64,000 bases of DNA, from positions 6,603 through 70,602 of the forward strand of contig CBFGVX010000003.1 of assembly GCA_965652425.1 (NCBI GenBank), read 5' to 3'. Position numbers and translations under genes: made by a program. The stretch comes from JANSXG01 sp965652425. Lineage in GTDB: Bacteria > Planctomycetota > Phycisphaerae > Phycisphaerales > UBA1924. How positions within the stretch are numbered: the stretch's first letter is position 1; each line of letters begins with the position of its first letter. Of this stretch, positions 23,916-32,143 are shown piece after piece. The notes beneath the pieces were generated by a model, which was given only the letters and a program-made list of their open reading frames with translations, made no database searches and had not been told where the DNA came from.

Positions 23916-26615
23916 TCAGTCGCCCGATCCGGCACCTGATCCGCTTTCGGATCCCGATGAGCCGCCGCCGGAGTTTTCGCTCTCGCGCATCTGACGGGCC
24001 CGCTCGATGCTCTTGTCGAAGTAGCGGCTGACGGTTTCCCAGTAGCGGGGCGAGATGCGGTTCTCCTCGAGGTCGCGCTGGAGTTGTTCGCGCCGGCGGA
24101 TGAGGTCCTGTTCGAGTTGGCCGGCGGACTGGCGCGGACGGTCTGCGGTGATCGGGCGGTTGCCGTCGCTCTCGCGCTCGCCGATGACGGTTTCTTCGCC
24201 GCTGGGGTCGCCGGGTCGGCGTGCATCGATGTTCTCGACCGGGCGGTCGAAGCCGTCGGGGCCGAGGCCTTCGCGCCGGTCGCGCTCGGCCTGTCTTCTC
24301 AGGCGCTCGAGCTGTTCGGCGGTGGATTCGTCCTCGACGAGGCGGCGCGTCTGATCGCGCAGGCGCTCGGCGGCGGCCTCATCGACTTCGGCGTTGCGAC
24401 GCTGGCGCTGGAGATCGCGCAGGGTTTCCGACGCCGAGCGGGACCGCTCCGCGCCCTGGCCCGCGCCCGCGCCGCCGGGCTGGCCGGACGATTCGGAATT
24501 GGGCTCGCCCTCGCCGGTCTGCTGGCCGTCGCCGCCCTGGCCGGAGGGGCTGTCGGACTGGGCGTCGCCGGACTCGCCGCCGGGCTGCTGCTGGCCGGGC
24601 TGGCCGCTCTCGCTTGAGGACGGAGAACCGGTTTCGGACTGGCCGGCGGTTTCGCCTTGGCCGCTGGATTGTTCGGAGCCGCTCTGTTCGCCCGAGCGGT
24701 CGGAGTTGGTTCCGGCGCCTTCCTGGGAGTTGGCATCGGCCTGGGATTCCTCGCCGCTGCCCGATGCGCCGGACTGCTCCTGGCCTTCGGGGCGGCCGGA
24801 CTGGCCGGGGTCGGACTGCTGGGACTCGGAGCCCTCGCGAGTGGAGGAAGGACGCTCCTCGGTGCCTCGCTGGTCGGATGACTGGCCGTCCTGCCCGGCT
24901 TCGGAACCCTTGGCGGGCGCTGCGTCGGAGGGTGCGCCGGTGCTGGAGGGCTTGTCGCCGGAGGACTGTTCCCCGGATTGTTCGCCGGACTGCTCCTGAT
25001 TCTGCTGGCCGGATTCGCTGCCGGGCTGGTTTTCGGAGTTCTGGTTTTCGTTCTGATTCTCACCCTGATCCTCGCCGGCGTTCTGCGGATTGTTCTCAGC
25101 GGAGTTCGGGTCGGAAGGGTTCGACGGTTCGCCGGGCTGGCGCGGCTGGGACTGGTTCTCTCCGGTCTGGTTCTCGGGTGACGACGAGGGATCGCCCGGC
25201 TCGCTCTGCGGCTCGGCTGGAGGCTCGGGCTGCGAGCGGGTCTGCTCGGCCGAGCGGCGCATGGCCTCGGCGAGGTCGTCGGCGGTTTGCTCGGCGGCTT
25301 CGGAGCCGCGGTTCTCGCGCTGCATCTCCTCGACGCGTCGGGCGATGTCATCGGCCCGCTCGGGGTCCATGCCCTGTTCGGTCAGCTCGCGCTGGATGTC
25401 CTGGCGGGAGCGGGGCTCGGTTTGTTCGGTGAGTCGCTCGGCCTGATCGCCGCTGAGCCCGCGCCGGTTGAGGTCGTCGCGCTGGCGGGCCTGCTGCTGC
25501 TCGCGTCGCTCGGCCTCCTGCTGGGCGAGCTGGTCGAGGTCCTCGGCGATCCGCTCGAGTTCCTCGGCGGTGCGCTCGCGCTGCTCGGGATCGGCCTGGC
25601 GGTTCTGGCGCTCGAGTTCGTCGAGGGCGTCGGCGGCGCGATCGAGGTCGCCCGATCGCATCGCCTCGCGGAGTTCCTCGGCGGCGGCGCTGGCGGGGTC
25701 CGCCTCGCTGCCGGCGGGAGAGGACTGAGAAGGCAGATCCTTGAGCAGGTTGCGCAGGGCTTCCTCGCGGGCGCGCTGGTCCTTGGCGCGCTGCTCGCGC
25801 TCGGCCGCGGCTTCTTCGAGCATCCGGGCGATCTCGGCCTCCGCCTCTTCGGGGGTGATCTCGCCGGATTCGACCTGCTGCTGAAGCTGATCGATGTATT
25901 CCCGCTGCTCGGGCGAGAGCAGGTCGGTGCCCTCGGGGGTTTCGGTCTGGTTTTCGGCGTTTTCGGTGTCTTCGGGGCTGTCGAGCTGTTCCTTGAGCTG
26001 CTGGATGCGATCGACGGCCTGCTGGACGCGGGATTCGCGCTCGGCGATGGCCTGGGCCTCTTCGGGGCTGCGCAGCAGGTGCATCGGCTGGAGGAAGATG
26101 CCCAGCGCGATCGCGCCCGAGGCGAGCACCGGCCACGCGATCCACGAGCGTCCGAGCTTGACCTCCACGGCCTGCCGTGCGCGGACACGCTCGGCGAGGC
26201 GTTCGGCCTCGGCGACGGCCATCTGCACGAAGGGGTCTTCGGGGTTCTTCTCGGCCAGCGCGAGCGCGGAACTGAGGCGGTCTTCGAGGGCCATGCTCCG
26301 ATCGACTTCGGTTGCGCCCTCGAGATCGCCGCCCTTGCGCCGAAGCGCGATCACCAGCGAGGCCGTCAGGGCCAGACCCGCGGCCGGAGCGGCGATCAAC
26401 CACCAGTCGATGCCGGGACCGATCAGCCGGTCCACGCCGATGCCCACCAGCGAACCGGCCAGCGCGATCGTCATCGACGGGCCGATCAGCCCGAGCAGAT
26501 CGCGGGCGAAGCGCCGGCGCGATGCGCGGCGGGCCAGCCGCCGGGTGCGGGCGACGCGATCGGCGATCGGCTCCTGGGCCTGGGGCGGTGAGGATTTGGA
26601 TTCTGGCGTGGTCAT
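23916..26615 (-). CDS. Membrane protein with long Gln/Ser/Gly/Glu low-complexity region (DUF4175-like)
   Basis: The 899-residue product has two N-terminal hydrophobic helices (SMTIALAGSLVGIGVDRLI and WLIAAPAAGLALTASLVIAL), a third near residue 155-170 (WIAWPVLASGAIALGIFL), then a coiled-coil stretch of Glu/Arg/Gln (about 190-440). About 300 residues of Gln/Ser/Gly/Pro-rich low complexity follow (GEQSGEQSSGDK, SESGQQNQEQ), and a charged helical end (ETLRDLQRQRRNAEVDEAAAE...). The layout resembles DUF4175 proteins found beside VWA genes. It begins with ATG at 26615 and is followed by the VWA gene, so the two form an operon. The low-complexity part is GC-rich and may be length-variable. Function unknown. 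Confidence 0.75.
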   Translation of the reverse strand: MTTPESKSSPPQAQEPIADRVARTRRLARRASRRRFARDLLGLIGPSMTIALAGSLVGIGVDRLIGPGIDWWLIAAPAAGLALTASLVIALRRKGGDLEGATEVDRSMALEDRLSSALALAEKNPEDPFVQMAVAEAERLAERVRARQAVEVKLGRSWIAWPVLASGAIALGIFLQPMHLLRSPEEAQAIAERESRVQQAVDRIQQLKEQLDSPEDTENAENQTETPEGTDLLSPEQREYIDQLQQQVESGEITPEEAEAEIARMLEEAAAEREQRAKDQRAREEALRNLLKDLPSQSSPAGSEADPASAAAEELREAMRSGDLDRAADALDELERQNRQADPEQRERTAEELERIAEDLDQLAQQEAERREQQQARQRDDLNRRGLSGDQAERLTEQTEPRSRQDIQRELTEQGMDPERADDIARRVEEMQRENRGSEAAEQTADDLAEAMRRSAEQTRSQPEPPAEPQSEPGDPSSSPENQTGENQSQPRQPGEPSNPSDPNSAENNPQNAGEDQGENQNENQNSENQPGSESGQQNQEQSGEQSGEQSSGDKPSSTGAPSDAAPAKGSEAGQDGQSSDQRGTEERPSSTREGSESQQSDPGQSGRPEGQEQSGASGSGEESQADANSQEGAGTNSDRSGEQSGSEQSSGQGETAGQSETGSPSSSESGQPGQQQPGGESGDAQSDSPSGQGGDGQQTGEGEPNSESSGQPGGAGAGQGAERSRSASETLRDLQRQRRNAEVDEAAAERLRDQTRRLVEDESTAEQLERLRRQAERDRREGLGPDGFDRPVENIDARRPGDPSGEETVIGERESDGNRPITADRPRQSAGQLEQDLIRRREQLQRDLEENRISPRYWETVSRYFDKSIERARQMRESENSGGGSSGSESGSGAGSGD

Positions 26616-26736
26616 GGCTGGTTCACCCGGCGGGCGTGCCGGTGTCCTTCACTGAGATCATACGGACCAGATTCCCTGAAGTTCGAGCAAATCGGTGCCA
26701 GCGGTCCGGTCGCGCCCTCCACGCCTACAGTGGATG

Positions 26737-26752
26737 CCCCGCCCGAGCGGGG
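26737..26752 (+). other. Hairpin in the leader of the DinB-like gene
   Basis: CCCCGC (26737-26742), loop CCGA, GCGGGG (26747-26752). It lies 55 bp before the TTG start, with no T-run after it. Confidence 0.4.
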
Positions 26753-26806
26753 ATGTGAGCGTTCAGCCACCGGCATTTATTCCTTTTCATTCACAGGAGT
26801 ATTTCC

Positions 26807-27331
26807 TTGAGTACCGCGACCACCAACAGCGCTTCCAGTCTGGTTCCCATGGCGAAAATCGCTCTGCGTTACGCGCAGGCCGTCTGCAACGGCATCGAGG
26901 CGGACCGGTTCGGGCGCAAGCCAGATGGCGTGGACTGCAACACCCCGGCGTGGTGCATGGGCCACCTGAGCACCTACCCGGACCGCGTGCTCGAGCTGAT
27001 CGGTCGCTCGGACCTCGCAAAGTCCGATGAGCGCTATCAGGCCCTGTTCAAGGACGGCACGGCGTCCCCGGACGATCCGGACGGATCGCACTACCCCGCG
27101 AAGGACGAGATCATGGCGCGCTTCATCGAGCGCACCGAAGCGGCGATCGAGGCACTGGGCGCGACCGACGACGAGGCGCTGTCGCGCCAGAACCCCGTCG
27201 AGGGGCGCTTTCGCGAGATGTGCCCGACGGTGGGAGCCGCGGCGGGGTTCCTGCTCGGCGGGCACACCATGATGCACCTCGGCCAGATCAGCACCTGGAG
27301 ACGGTGCATGGGCCTGGGCAGCGCGATGTGA
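26807..27331 (+). CDS. DinB-like family protein with TTG start
   Basis: The 174-residue protein has the DinB-like four-helix layout: a first helix (AKIALRYAQAVCNGIEADRF), a conserved patch NTPAWCMGHLSTYPDRVLEL around residue 50, and a last helix HTMMHLGQISTWRRCMGL. The metal-binding His residues of the family, one in GHL and one pair in HTMMH, can be seen. DinB-like proteins include thiol transferases; the substrate here is unknown. The start codon is TTG at 26807, 7 nt after an AGGAG (26795-26799); no ATG fits upstream and the next one is inside the first helix. Confidence 0.72.
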   Translation: MSTATTNSASSLVPMAKIALRYAQAVCNGIEADRFGRKPDGVDCNTPAWCMGHLSTYPDRVLELIGRSDLAKSDERYQALFKDGTASPDDPDGSHYPAKDEIMARFIERTEAAIEALGATDDEALSRQNPVEGRFREMCPTVGAAAGFLLGGHTMMHLGQISTWRRCMGLGSAM

Positions 27332-27346
27332 GCGAGCGGGGTCGGA

Positions 27347-27649
27347 TCACGCCGCGGGGCTGTGCGGCCCGGAGTCCGACAGACGCTGGAAGCGATGGAA
27401 CGGGATGGCGGCCAGCAGGTCGGAGGACTCGTCCTCGTCGATCTGCTCGCTCAGCCGGTCCAGACCGTGCTTGAGCTGATCCAGTTCGGCTTCGATCGAG
27501 CGGGCGACATCGAGCGCGGACTTTGTCTTTGTGCTCGGGCTCGGCTCGGGGGCGGGGCCGTAGACACCACCGGTCGGGAAGGGCAGAACATCTCGGTCGC
27601 TGTCGATCCTGGTGCCGGCACTGCGATGACCAGCGTTGAGATTCAGCAT
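27347..27649 (-). CDS. Small hypothetical protein with amphipathic helix
   Basis: The 100-residue product has a polar N-terminal half and a predicted coiled-coil segment (ARSIEAELDQLKHGLDRLSE) followed by an acidic stretch. I recognise no family. The ATG at 27649 is chosen; a GTG at 27658 is also in frame. It converges with the DinB-like gene, 15 bp apart. An inverted repeat TTCATG-tcgg-CATGAA (27707-27722) lies about 60 bp upstream and could be an operator. Confidence 0.5.
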   Translation of the reverse strand: MLNLNAGHRSAGTRIDSDRDVLPFPTGGVYGPAPEPSPSTKTKSALDVARSIEAELDQLKHGLDRLSEQIDEDESSDLLAAIPFHRFQRLSDSGPHSPAA

Positions 27650-27706
27650 GACACACACCTGCCTTGTCCTCTACGGGATGAGAGGAGTCTGGCAATGAGA
27701 TCGGCT

Positions 27707-27722
27707 TCATGTCGGCATGAAT
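27707..27722. repeat. Perfect short inverted repeat upstream of the small hypothetical gene
   Basis: TTCATG and CATGAA flank a 4-nt centre. It lies in the 231-bp region between the small gene start (27649) and plsY (27881), which otherwise holds no gene that I can see. Confidence 0.35.
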
Positions 27723-27880
27723 GCACCGAGATCAGGCGGTTTTGATGGGGTGAACTCGCCTGTCCGAGAAATCTCGCGCTGTGGGCTGTTCCACCCGGGT
27801 TGGGGGTTCGGGTTGTGCGGGCACGCCCGATCGAAATTTCGGTGAGTCGCCGAGATCGATGAAACCGCGGCGGGCGTTCG

Positions 27881-28582
27881 TCAGGGGTTTTCGGAGGGCG
27901 CGGCGTTATCGGCGGCTTTGCGCGCCCCGATGCGCGGCTCGGTCCCCGACTTGAGGCGGGCGATATTCGAGCGGTGCTTGACCACGACCAGTGCCGCGAT
28001 GAGCACGCCCACCAGCGCGAACGGCCACCCGCCGACCAGCGTGGTCTGCGCCGGCCAGGGCGCGAGCGCGAAAGCGACGATGCCCAGCGGCAGCGCGACG
28101 GCGCCCGCGATCGACGCCACGCTCACGAAGCGCGAGCCCACGAGCGTCACGATCCACACGACCAGCGCCACCAGCGCGGCGGGCGTCACCCACGGCCAGA
28201 AGCCGAGGAACATCCCGAACCCGGTCGCGACCCCTTTGCCGCCCTTGAAGCGCAGGAAGATCGGGTACATGTGCCCCGCGACGGTCGCGACGCCGACGAT
28301 GAGCCACTTCCATGCTTCGGTTGCCGGGAGATCGGGGCGGGAGGCGGCGCTGATGATGTAGCCCCAGATCAGGACCGGGATCGCGCCCTTGCCCACATCG
28401 AGCGCGAACGCCGCGAGTCCGAGACGCCGACCGAGCACGCGCATGGTGTTGGTGGCGCCGATGTTGCCCGAGCCGTGCTCGCGGATGTCCACGCCGCGCG
28501 TGAACCCGAGCAGCAGCCCGAAGGGGATGCTCCCGGCGACATAGGCGACGACGACCGCGACGCTCCAGGTGACCCAGGTCAT
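27881..28582 (-). CDS. plsY: Glycerol-3-phosphate acyltransferase PlsY
   Basis: The 233-residue integral membrane protein transfers an acyl group from acyl-phosphate to glycerol-3-phosphate, the first step of phospholipid synthesis. The three signature motifs are present: SIPFGLLLG, then GSGNIGATNTMRVLGRR, and HMYPIFLRFKGGKGVATGFG. Five hydrophobic segments can be seen. The C-terminus has about 20 extra polar residues. The ATG at 28582 overlaps the stop of the upstream glycosyltransferase gene (ATGA), so the two are translationally coupled. Confidence 0.93.
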   Translation of the reverse strand: MTWVTWSVAVVVAYVAGSIPFGLLLGFTRGVDIREHGSGNIGATNTMRVLGRRLGLAAFALDVGKGAIPVLIWGYIISAASRPDLPATEAWKWLIVGVATVAGHMYPIFLRFKGGKGVATGFGMFLGFWPWVTPAALVALVVWIVTLVGSRFVSVASIAGAVALPLGIVAFALAPWPAQTTLVGGWPFALVGVLIAALVVVKHRSNIARLKSGTEPRIGARKAADNAAPSENP

Positions 28583-29415
28583 GATTCGCTTTCGCTGTCG
28601 GAGTGTGTCTGTTCGAGAAGGATGATGTGCTTCATCATCGCGCCGACGCCGGTGGCGCCCGCCGCCGCCCAGCCGCGCCAGCCGTCCTTGTACGCGCGGC
28701 AGCGGAGCATCTGCTTGGTGAACGCGCCGATGGGCGAGGTGATGATCTTCGAGGGTTTTCCGGTGCGCCCCATCGCCCGGTAGCTCTCCGCGGCGATCCG
28801 CGCGTGGCTGACCTGACGCGCGAGGAACGCGCTCATCGACGGGATCGAGTCGTGGCGGCAGTCGCCCTTGAGGCGCTCGACGCGCAGCGAGGGGTCCGTC
28901 AGCTCGAGTTTGTCGTGCGGGTCGTAGCCGCACCAGTGCGCTTGCCCGCTCCGCACGAGGCGGAGTCGCCACTCCGGCTGCCACGCGTGTTCGAGCAGCT
29001 TTCCGGCGTAGAACACCTTGCGGTTGATCTCGTAACCGCCGACGGCGGGGTCGTCATCGGCGATGGCCCGGCGTACAGCGCTCTGCAGGGCGTGTTCGAG
29101 CGATTCGTCGCTGTCAAGGTGCAGGATCCAATCGGGGCGAAGTTCGGCCGCGCGATCGAGGGCGAACTGCTTCTGCTTCACATATCCGAGGAAGGGCTGG
29201 TGGATCACGTTGGCCCCCCGCTCTTCGCACAGCCGGACGGTCGCGTCGGTCGAGCCCGAATCCACGCACAGGATCGAATCGGTCAGCGGGCGGACCGAAT
29301 CGAGGGTGCGCGCGATCGTGGCCTCGTTGTTGAAACAGGTCACGGTGACCACGAGGGGGCGATCGGTCGGACCGGCGGGCGATGCGGGATCGGGCTGTGC
29401 GGGCGGGGTGCTCAC
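28579..29415 (-). CDS. Family 2 glycosyltransferase, WaaE/KdtX-like
   Basis: The 278-residue enzyme has the GT2 core: TVTCFNNEATIARTLDSV, then ILCVDSGSTDATV, and the DxD-type motif LHLDSDESLE near residue 100. The later part (YAGKLLEHAWQPEWRLRLVRSG and the C-terminal KQMLRCRAYKDGWRGW) resembles glycosyltransferases that modify the lipopolysaccharide core (WaaE). The start is GTG at 29415, with GAGG 9 nt upstream. It is divergent from the WaaP-like kinase gene by 57 bp and coupled to plsY; the neighbourhood is concerned with the envelope. Confidence 0.85.
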   Translation of the reverse strand: MSTPPAQPDPASPAGPTDRPLVVTVTCFNNEATIARTLDSVRPLTDSILCVDSGSTDATVRLCEERGANVIHQPFLGYVKQKQFALDRAAELRPDWILHLDSDESLEHALQSAVRRAIADDDPAVGGYEINRKVFYAGKLLEHAWQPEWRLRLVRSGQAHWCGYDPHDKLELTDPSLRVERLKGDCRHDSIPSMSAFLARQVSHARIAAESYRAMGRTGKPSKIITSPIGAFTKQMLRCRAYKDGWRGWAAAGATGVGAMMKHIILLEQTHSDSESES

Positions 29416-29458
29416 CCGCTCATCCTCGTCTGCGGGGCGGCGTCGGTCAAAGGGTGGG

Positions 29459-29464
29459 TACACT
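29459..29464 (+). promoter_or_regulatory. -10 box of a leaderless promoter for the WaaP-like kinase
   Basis: TACACT is followed by 8 nt and the ATG at 29473. No Shine-Dalgarno motif is seen. Confidence 0.45.
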
Positions 29465-29472
29465 CGCGTCCC

Positions 29473-30297
29473 ATGGTCCACCCACCGGTCAGCCGCGTGC
29501 GCGTGCGGGTCTTCGGCGAGTCCGAAGATTCGGCGTCGTCGGGCGCTCGCGAGCGGAGCGTGGCCCGGTCGGTGTGCAACGGTTCGTTCGTCGGCGCGGC
29601 GAGGGTCATCAAGTCCGACGATCGCGCGAGCGTGTACGCCGGTGACGCGGCTGGCTACGCCGTGGTGGTCAAGACGCTCGCGCTCGACCGGGTGCGGGAT
29701 CGGCTGCGCTCGCGCCTGGGCCTGACGCGCCTGTGGCGCCAGGCGCGGGGCAGCGAACGCGCCCGCGCAGCCGGGGTTGCCTGCGCTGCGGTCCACGCGA
29801 TTGCGCGAGGCGTGGACGAGTCCGGCCAGCGCGTGGAAGCGCTGATCATGCAGCGCCTCGAAGGGCCGACGCTGCTCCGGGCCGCGGCCGAGCGCACGCT
29901 CGATCCGCGATCGGCGCGCCGGCTGCTCGATCGCGTCGGCGAGGGCGTGGGGCGATTGGTCAAGGCCGGGCTGTACAACCGGGACCACAAGCCCTCGAAC
30001 CTGATCGTCGCTGAGATCGACGGGGACGGGCCGGTGCCGATGCTCATCGACACCGCCGACATCCGGCGGCGCGCTCCGGGCGATGCGCTCGAGCGCATGC
30101 TGGCGAAACTGATGATCGAGGCGATGGGGACCGGCGTGGTGGTTCATCCGCGCGAACGGGTCCGCGTCGCCAGAGCGGCACTGGCGATGTTCGATGATCA
30201 GCGCCCGCTGGGGGATGTGCTGGAGTCGGCCAGCGCGATCATCGAAGCGCACGGCGATCCGACACCCAAGGACGATCCGCTCGCGTTCGATGCCTGA
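29473..30297 (+). CDS. Lipopolysaccharide kinase (WaaP/InaA-like)
   Basis: The 274-residue protein has the kinase motifs of the WaaP/KdkA group: a Lys in VVVKTLAL for nucleotide binding, the catalytic loop LYNRDHKPSNLIV near residue 170, and a metal-binding Asp in MLIDTADIRR. Such kinases phosphorylate heptose or Kdo of the lipopolysaccharide core. Its divergent partner is a core-type glycosyltransferase, which supports this role. The ATG at 29473 starts the conserved region; a longer in-frame ORF runs through the neighbouring antisense gene and is not credible. A -10 box lies 8 nt upstream. Confidence 0.8.
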   Translation: MVHPPVSRVRVRVFGESEDSASSGARERSVARSVCNGSFVGAARVIKSDDRASVYAGDAAGYAVVVKTLALDRVRDRLRSRLGLTRLWRQARGSERARAAGVACAAVHAIARGVDESGQRVEALIMQRLEGPTLLRAAAERTLDPRSARRLLDRVGEGVGRLVKAGLYNRDHKPSNLIVAEIDGDGPVPMLIDTADIRRRAPGDALERMLAKLMIEAMGTGVVVHPRERVRVARAALAMFDDQRPLGDVLESASAIIEAHGDPTPKDDPLAFDA

Positions 30298-30315
30298 TTG
30301 AAAGGCGGTCCCGGC

Positions 30316-32073
30316 TTACTCGATGACGCGCATCCGGCCGAAGTCGGGGATCGGCACGCGCCCGAGCGCGCTGTACGGCGCGGGGAAGTACACGAAGAAC
30401 GCTTTGCCGAGCAGCAGGTCGCGATGGACCACGCCGAGGGTGTCGTCGATCTGGTTGGCGACGGCCGGATCGATGGGCATGCTGTGCGTTGGCCAGCCGC
30501 GTCCGTCGAGCGAGGACCCCGAGTTGTCGCCGAGCATGAAGAAATGGTCCGGGCCGAGGGTGGCCAGGTCATCCGGATGCCATGCGTACCCTCGGCGCGG
30601 GCCGCCGAGGCCGTTGTGGAACGGGCGGTAGTAGATATCGCGATCGAGCCCGACGCGGTGCAGCGTGACCGGCGAGCCCTCGAACGAGAACGAGACCGTG
30701 GGGCGGCCCTGGGCCTCGTAAGTCGCGCTGTTGAGCAGCGAATCGAAATTCGGCCGGCGCGCCTCGTCCTCAGCGCCCGGCAGCCAGCGGAGACTGTCGA
30801 AGCCGCGCCCGGTCACGAACTCCAGCCGCTCGGCCGGCGACCAGTCGTACGGCGCGGGCTGGCCGATGATTTTCCCATCGATGATCAGCATCAATTGCTG
30901 ATCGTGGTGCCAGAGTTCGATGTTCGCGGCGCGACCGGCCCGCAGCGCGGGGGCGGGCGCGCTCGAGAGCGTGACCCAGCTCGACTCGCTGTCGGCACCG
31001 AGGCGGCGCATCTCGATGGTGGCCCGCTCATTTTCAACGGTGGCTCGGAACTCGTGCCCCCGGGCGACGAGCGAGATGCCTAGGCGCAGACCGTCACGCT
31101 CCGGCTGCACGCCCGCGCGCACGCGCACATCGGCCACGGGGTACACCGGCGTGCGCCGACCCCGCTGCCAGTTGGGCGTGCCGTCGTTGTAGGGCTCGAA
31201 ATCGGTGACGGGCCAGCGCACGCTGTCCCACTCGAGCGTCGTCGGCTCGACGGAGTCGTAGCGATAGGACCGCTGCCCGTCGATGCTCCACGCCCCCTCG
31301 TTCTGCCCGGCGAGCCACGGCGAATCGAAATACCGCACGGTGTTGAGCTGCGGGTTCAGCGGCGTGAACTCGCTGGAGAACACCGGCTGCCACAGCCCCT
31401 TCTGCACGCGATAGGGCTTGCGCTGGATCCGCCACTGGCCCTGCTCGAGCGCGCGGGTCGCGGCATCGCTCCCCGAAAGGCCGGGGATGACCGGGGTGGT
31501 GAAGATGTCGCCCTCGACGATCCACAGATGCTCGTTGGGCAGACCGACCAAGCGCTTGATGTAGTTCTGCTCCGCACCGGTGGGATTCTTGAAGACCACC
31601 ACCTCGTACCGGCGCGGATCGCGGATCTCGTAGAGGTACTTCTGCACGAGGATGCGGTCGCCGGCCCGGGTCCGCAGGGCCTCGGGGATCGGTGAGCCGG
31701 TGCGATCGGGTCCCGACGACTCGTAGGGGTACCCGGTCATCGGGTCCATGAGTTCGGGGTTTGTGCCGTAGACCTTGCCGTCGGGAGCGCGAACCGGCCC
31801 CTGGATGCCGAACGGCATATCCCCGGCGTAGAACCACGGCCCGACCGACCAGTCGTAGCCGGTCTGGGGCCCCTGGGCCCGCATGTGCGCACCCAGGAGC
31901 GTCGGGGCCATCGACCCGGTGGGGATGCGGTACGCCTCGATGATGTACAGCTTGAAGATCAGCGCCATCGCCAGCGAGATGACCAGGGAGATCAGAGTCT
32001 CCTTGATCGAACCCTCGGCTTTGGCTTTGGCGGGCTTGGCGTCGATCGGCGGGTTGCTGCTGTGGTCGCTCAT
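30316..32073 (-). CDS. lepB: Signal peptidase I, unusually long
   Basis: The 585-residue membrane enzyme cleaves signal peptides. After a polar cytoplasmic N-terminus it has one transmembrane segment (LISLVISLAMALIFKLYII) and box B IPTGSMAPTLLG with the nucleophile Ser54; box C GDRILVQKYLY; box D NYIKRLVGLP with the general base Lys173; and box E GDNSGSSLDGRGW near residue 545. Most signal peptidases I are 200-330 residues. Here about 75 residues are inserted between boxes B and C, and over 300 residues between boxes D and E, a beta-rich stretch with RAGRAANIELWHHDQQLMLI resembling a carbohydrate-binding fold. A -10 box lies 7 nt before the ATG, and no ribosome site is seen. Confidence 0.9.
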   Translation of the reverse strand: MSDHSSNPPIDAKPAKAKAEGSIKETLISLVISLAMALIFKLYIIEAYRIPTGSMAPTLLGAHMRAQGPQTGYDWSVGPWFYAGDMPFGIQGPVRAPDGKVYGTNPELMDPMTGYPYESSGPDRTGSPIPEALRTRAGDRILVQKYLYEIRDPRRYEVVVFKNPTGAEQNYIKRLVGLPNEHLWIVEGDIFTTPVIPGLSGSDAATRALEQGQWRIQRKPYRVQKGLWQPVFSSEFTPLNPQLNTVRYFDSPWLAGQNEGAWSIDGQRSYRYDSVEPTTLEWDSVRWPVTDFEPYNDGTPNWQRGRRTPVYPVADVRVRAGVQPERDGLRLGISLVARGHEFRATVENERATIEMRRLGADSESSWVTLSSAPAPALRAGRAANIELWHHDQQLMLIIDGKIIGQPAPYDWSPAERLEFVTGRGFDSLRWLPGAEDEARRPNFDSLLNSATYEAQGRPTVSFSFEGSPVTLHRVGLDRDIYYRPFHNGLGGPRRGYAWHPDDLATLGPDHFFMLGDNSGSSLDGRGWPTHSMPIDPAVANQIDDTLGVVHRDLLLGKAFFVYFPAPYSALGRVPIPDFGRMRVIE

Positions 32074-32080
32074 CGGTCAC

Positions 32081-32086
32081 ACCATA
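32081..32086 (-). promoter_or_regulatory. -10 box of a leaderless promoter for lepB
   Basis: TATGGT on the minus strand is followed by 7 nt and the ATG at 32073. Confidence 0.45.
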
Positions 32087-32143
32087 TCGGCTTCGCCCCG
32101 ATCGGGGACATCGAAGGATCCGGTTCGGGATGGTCTGTGCATC

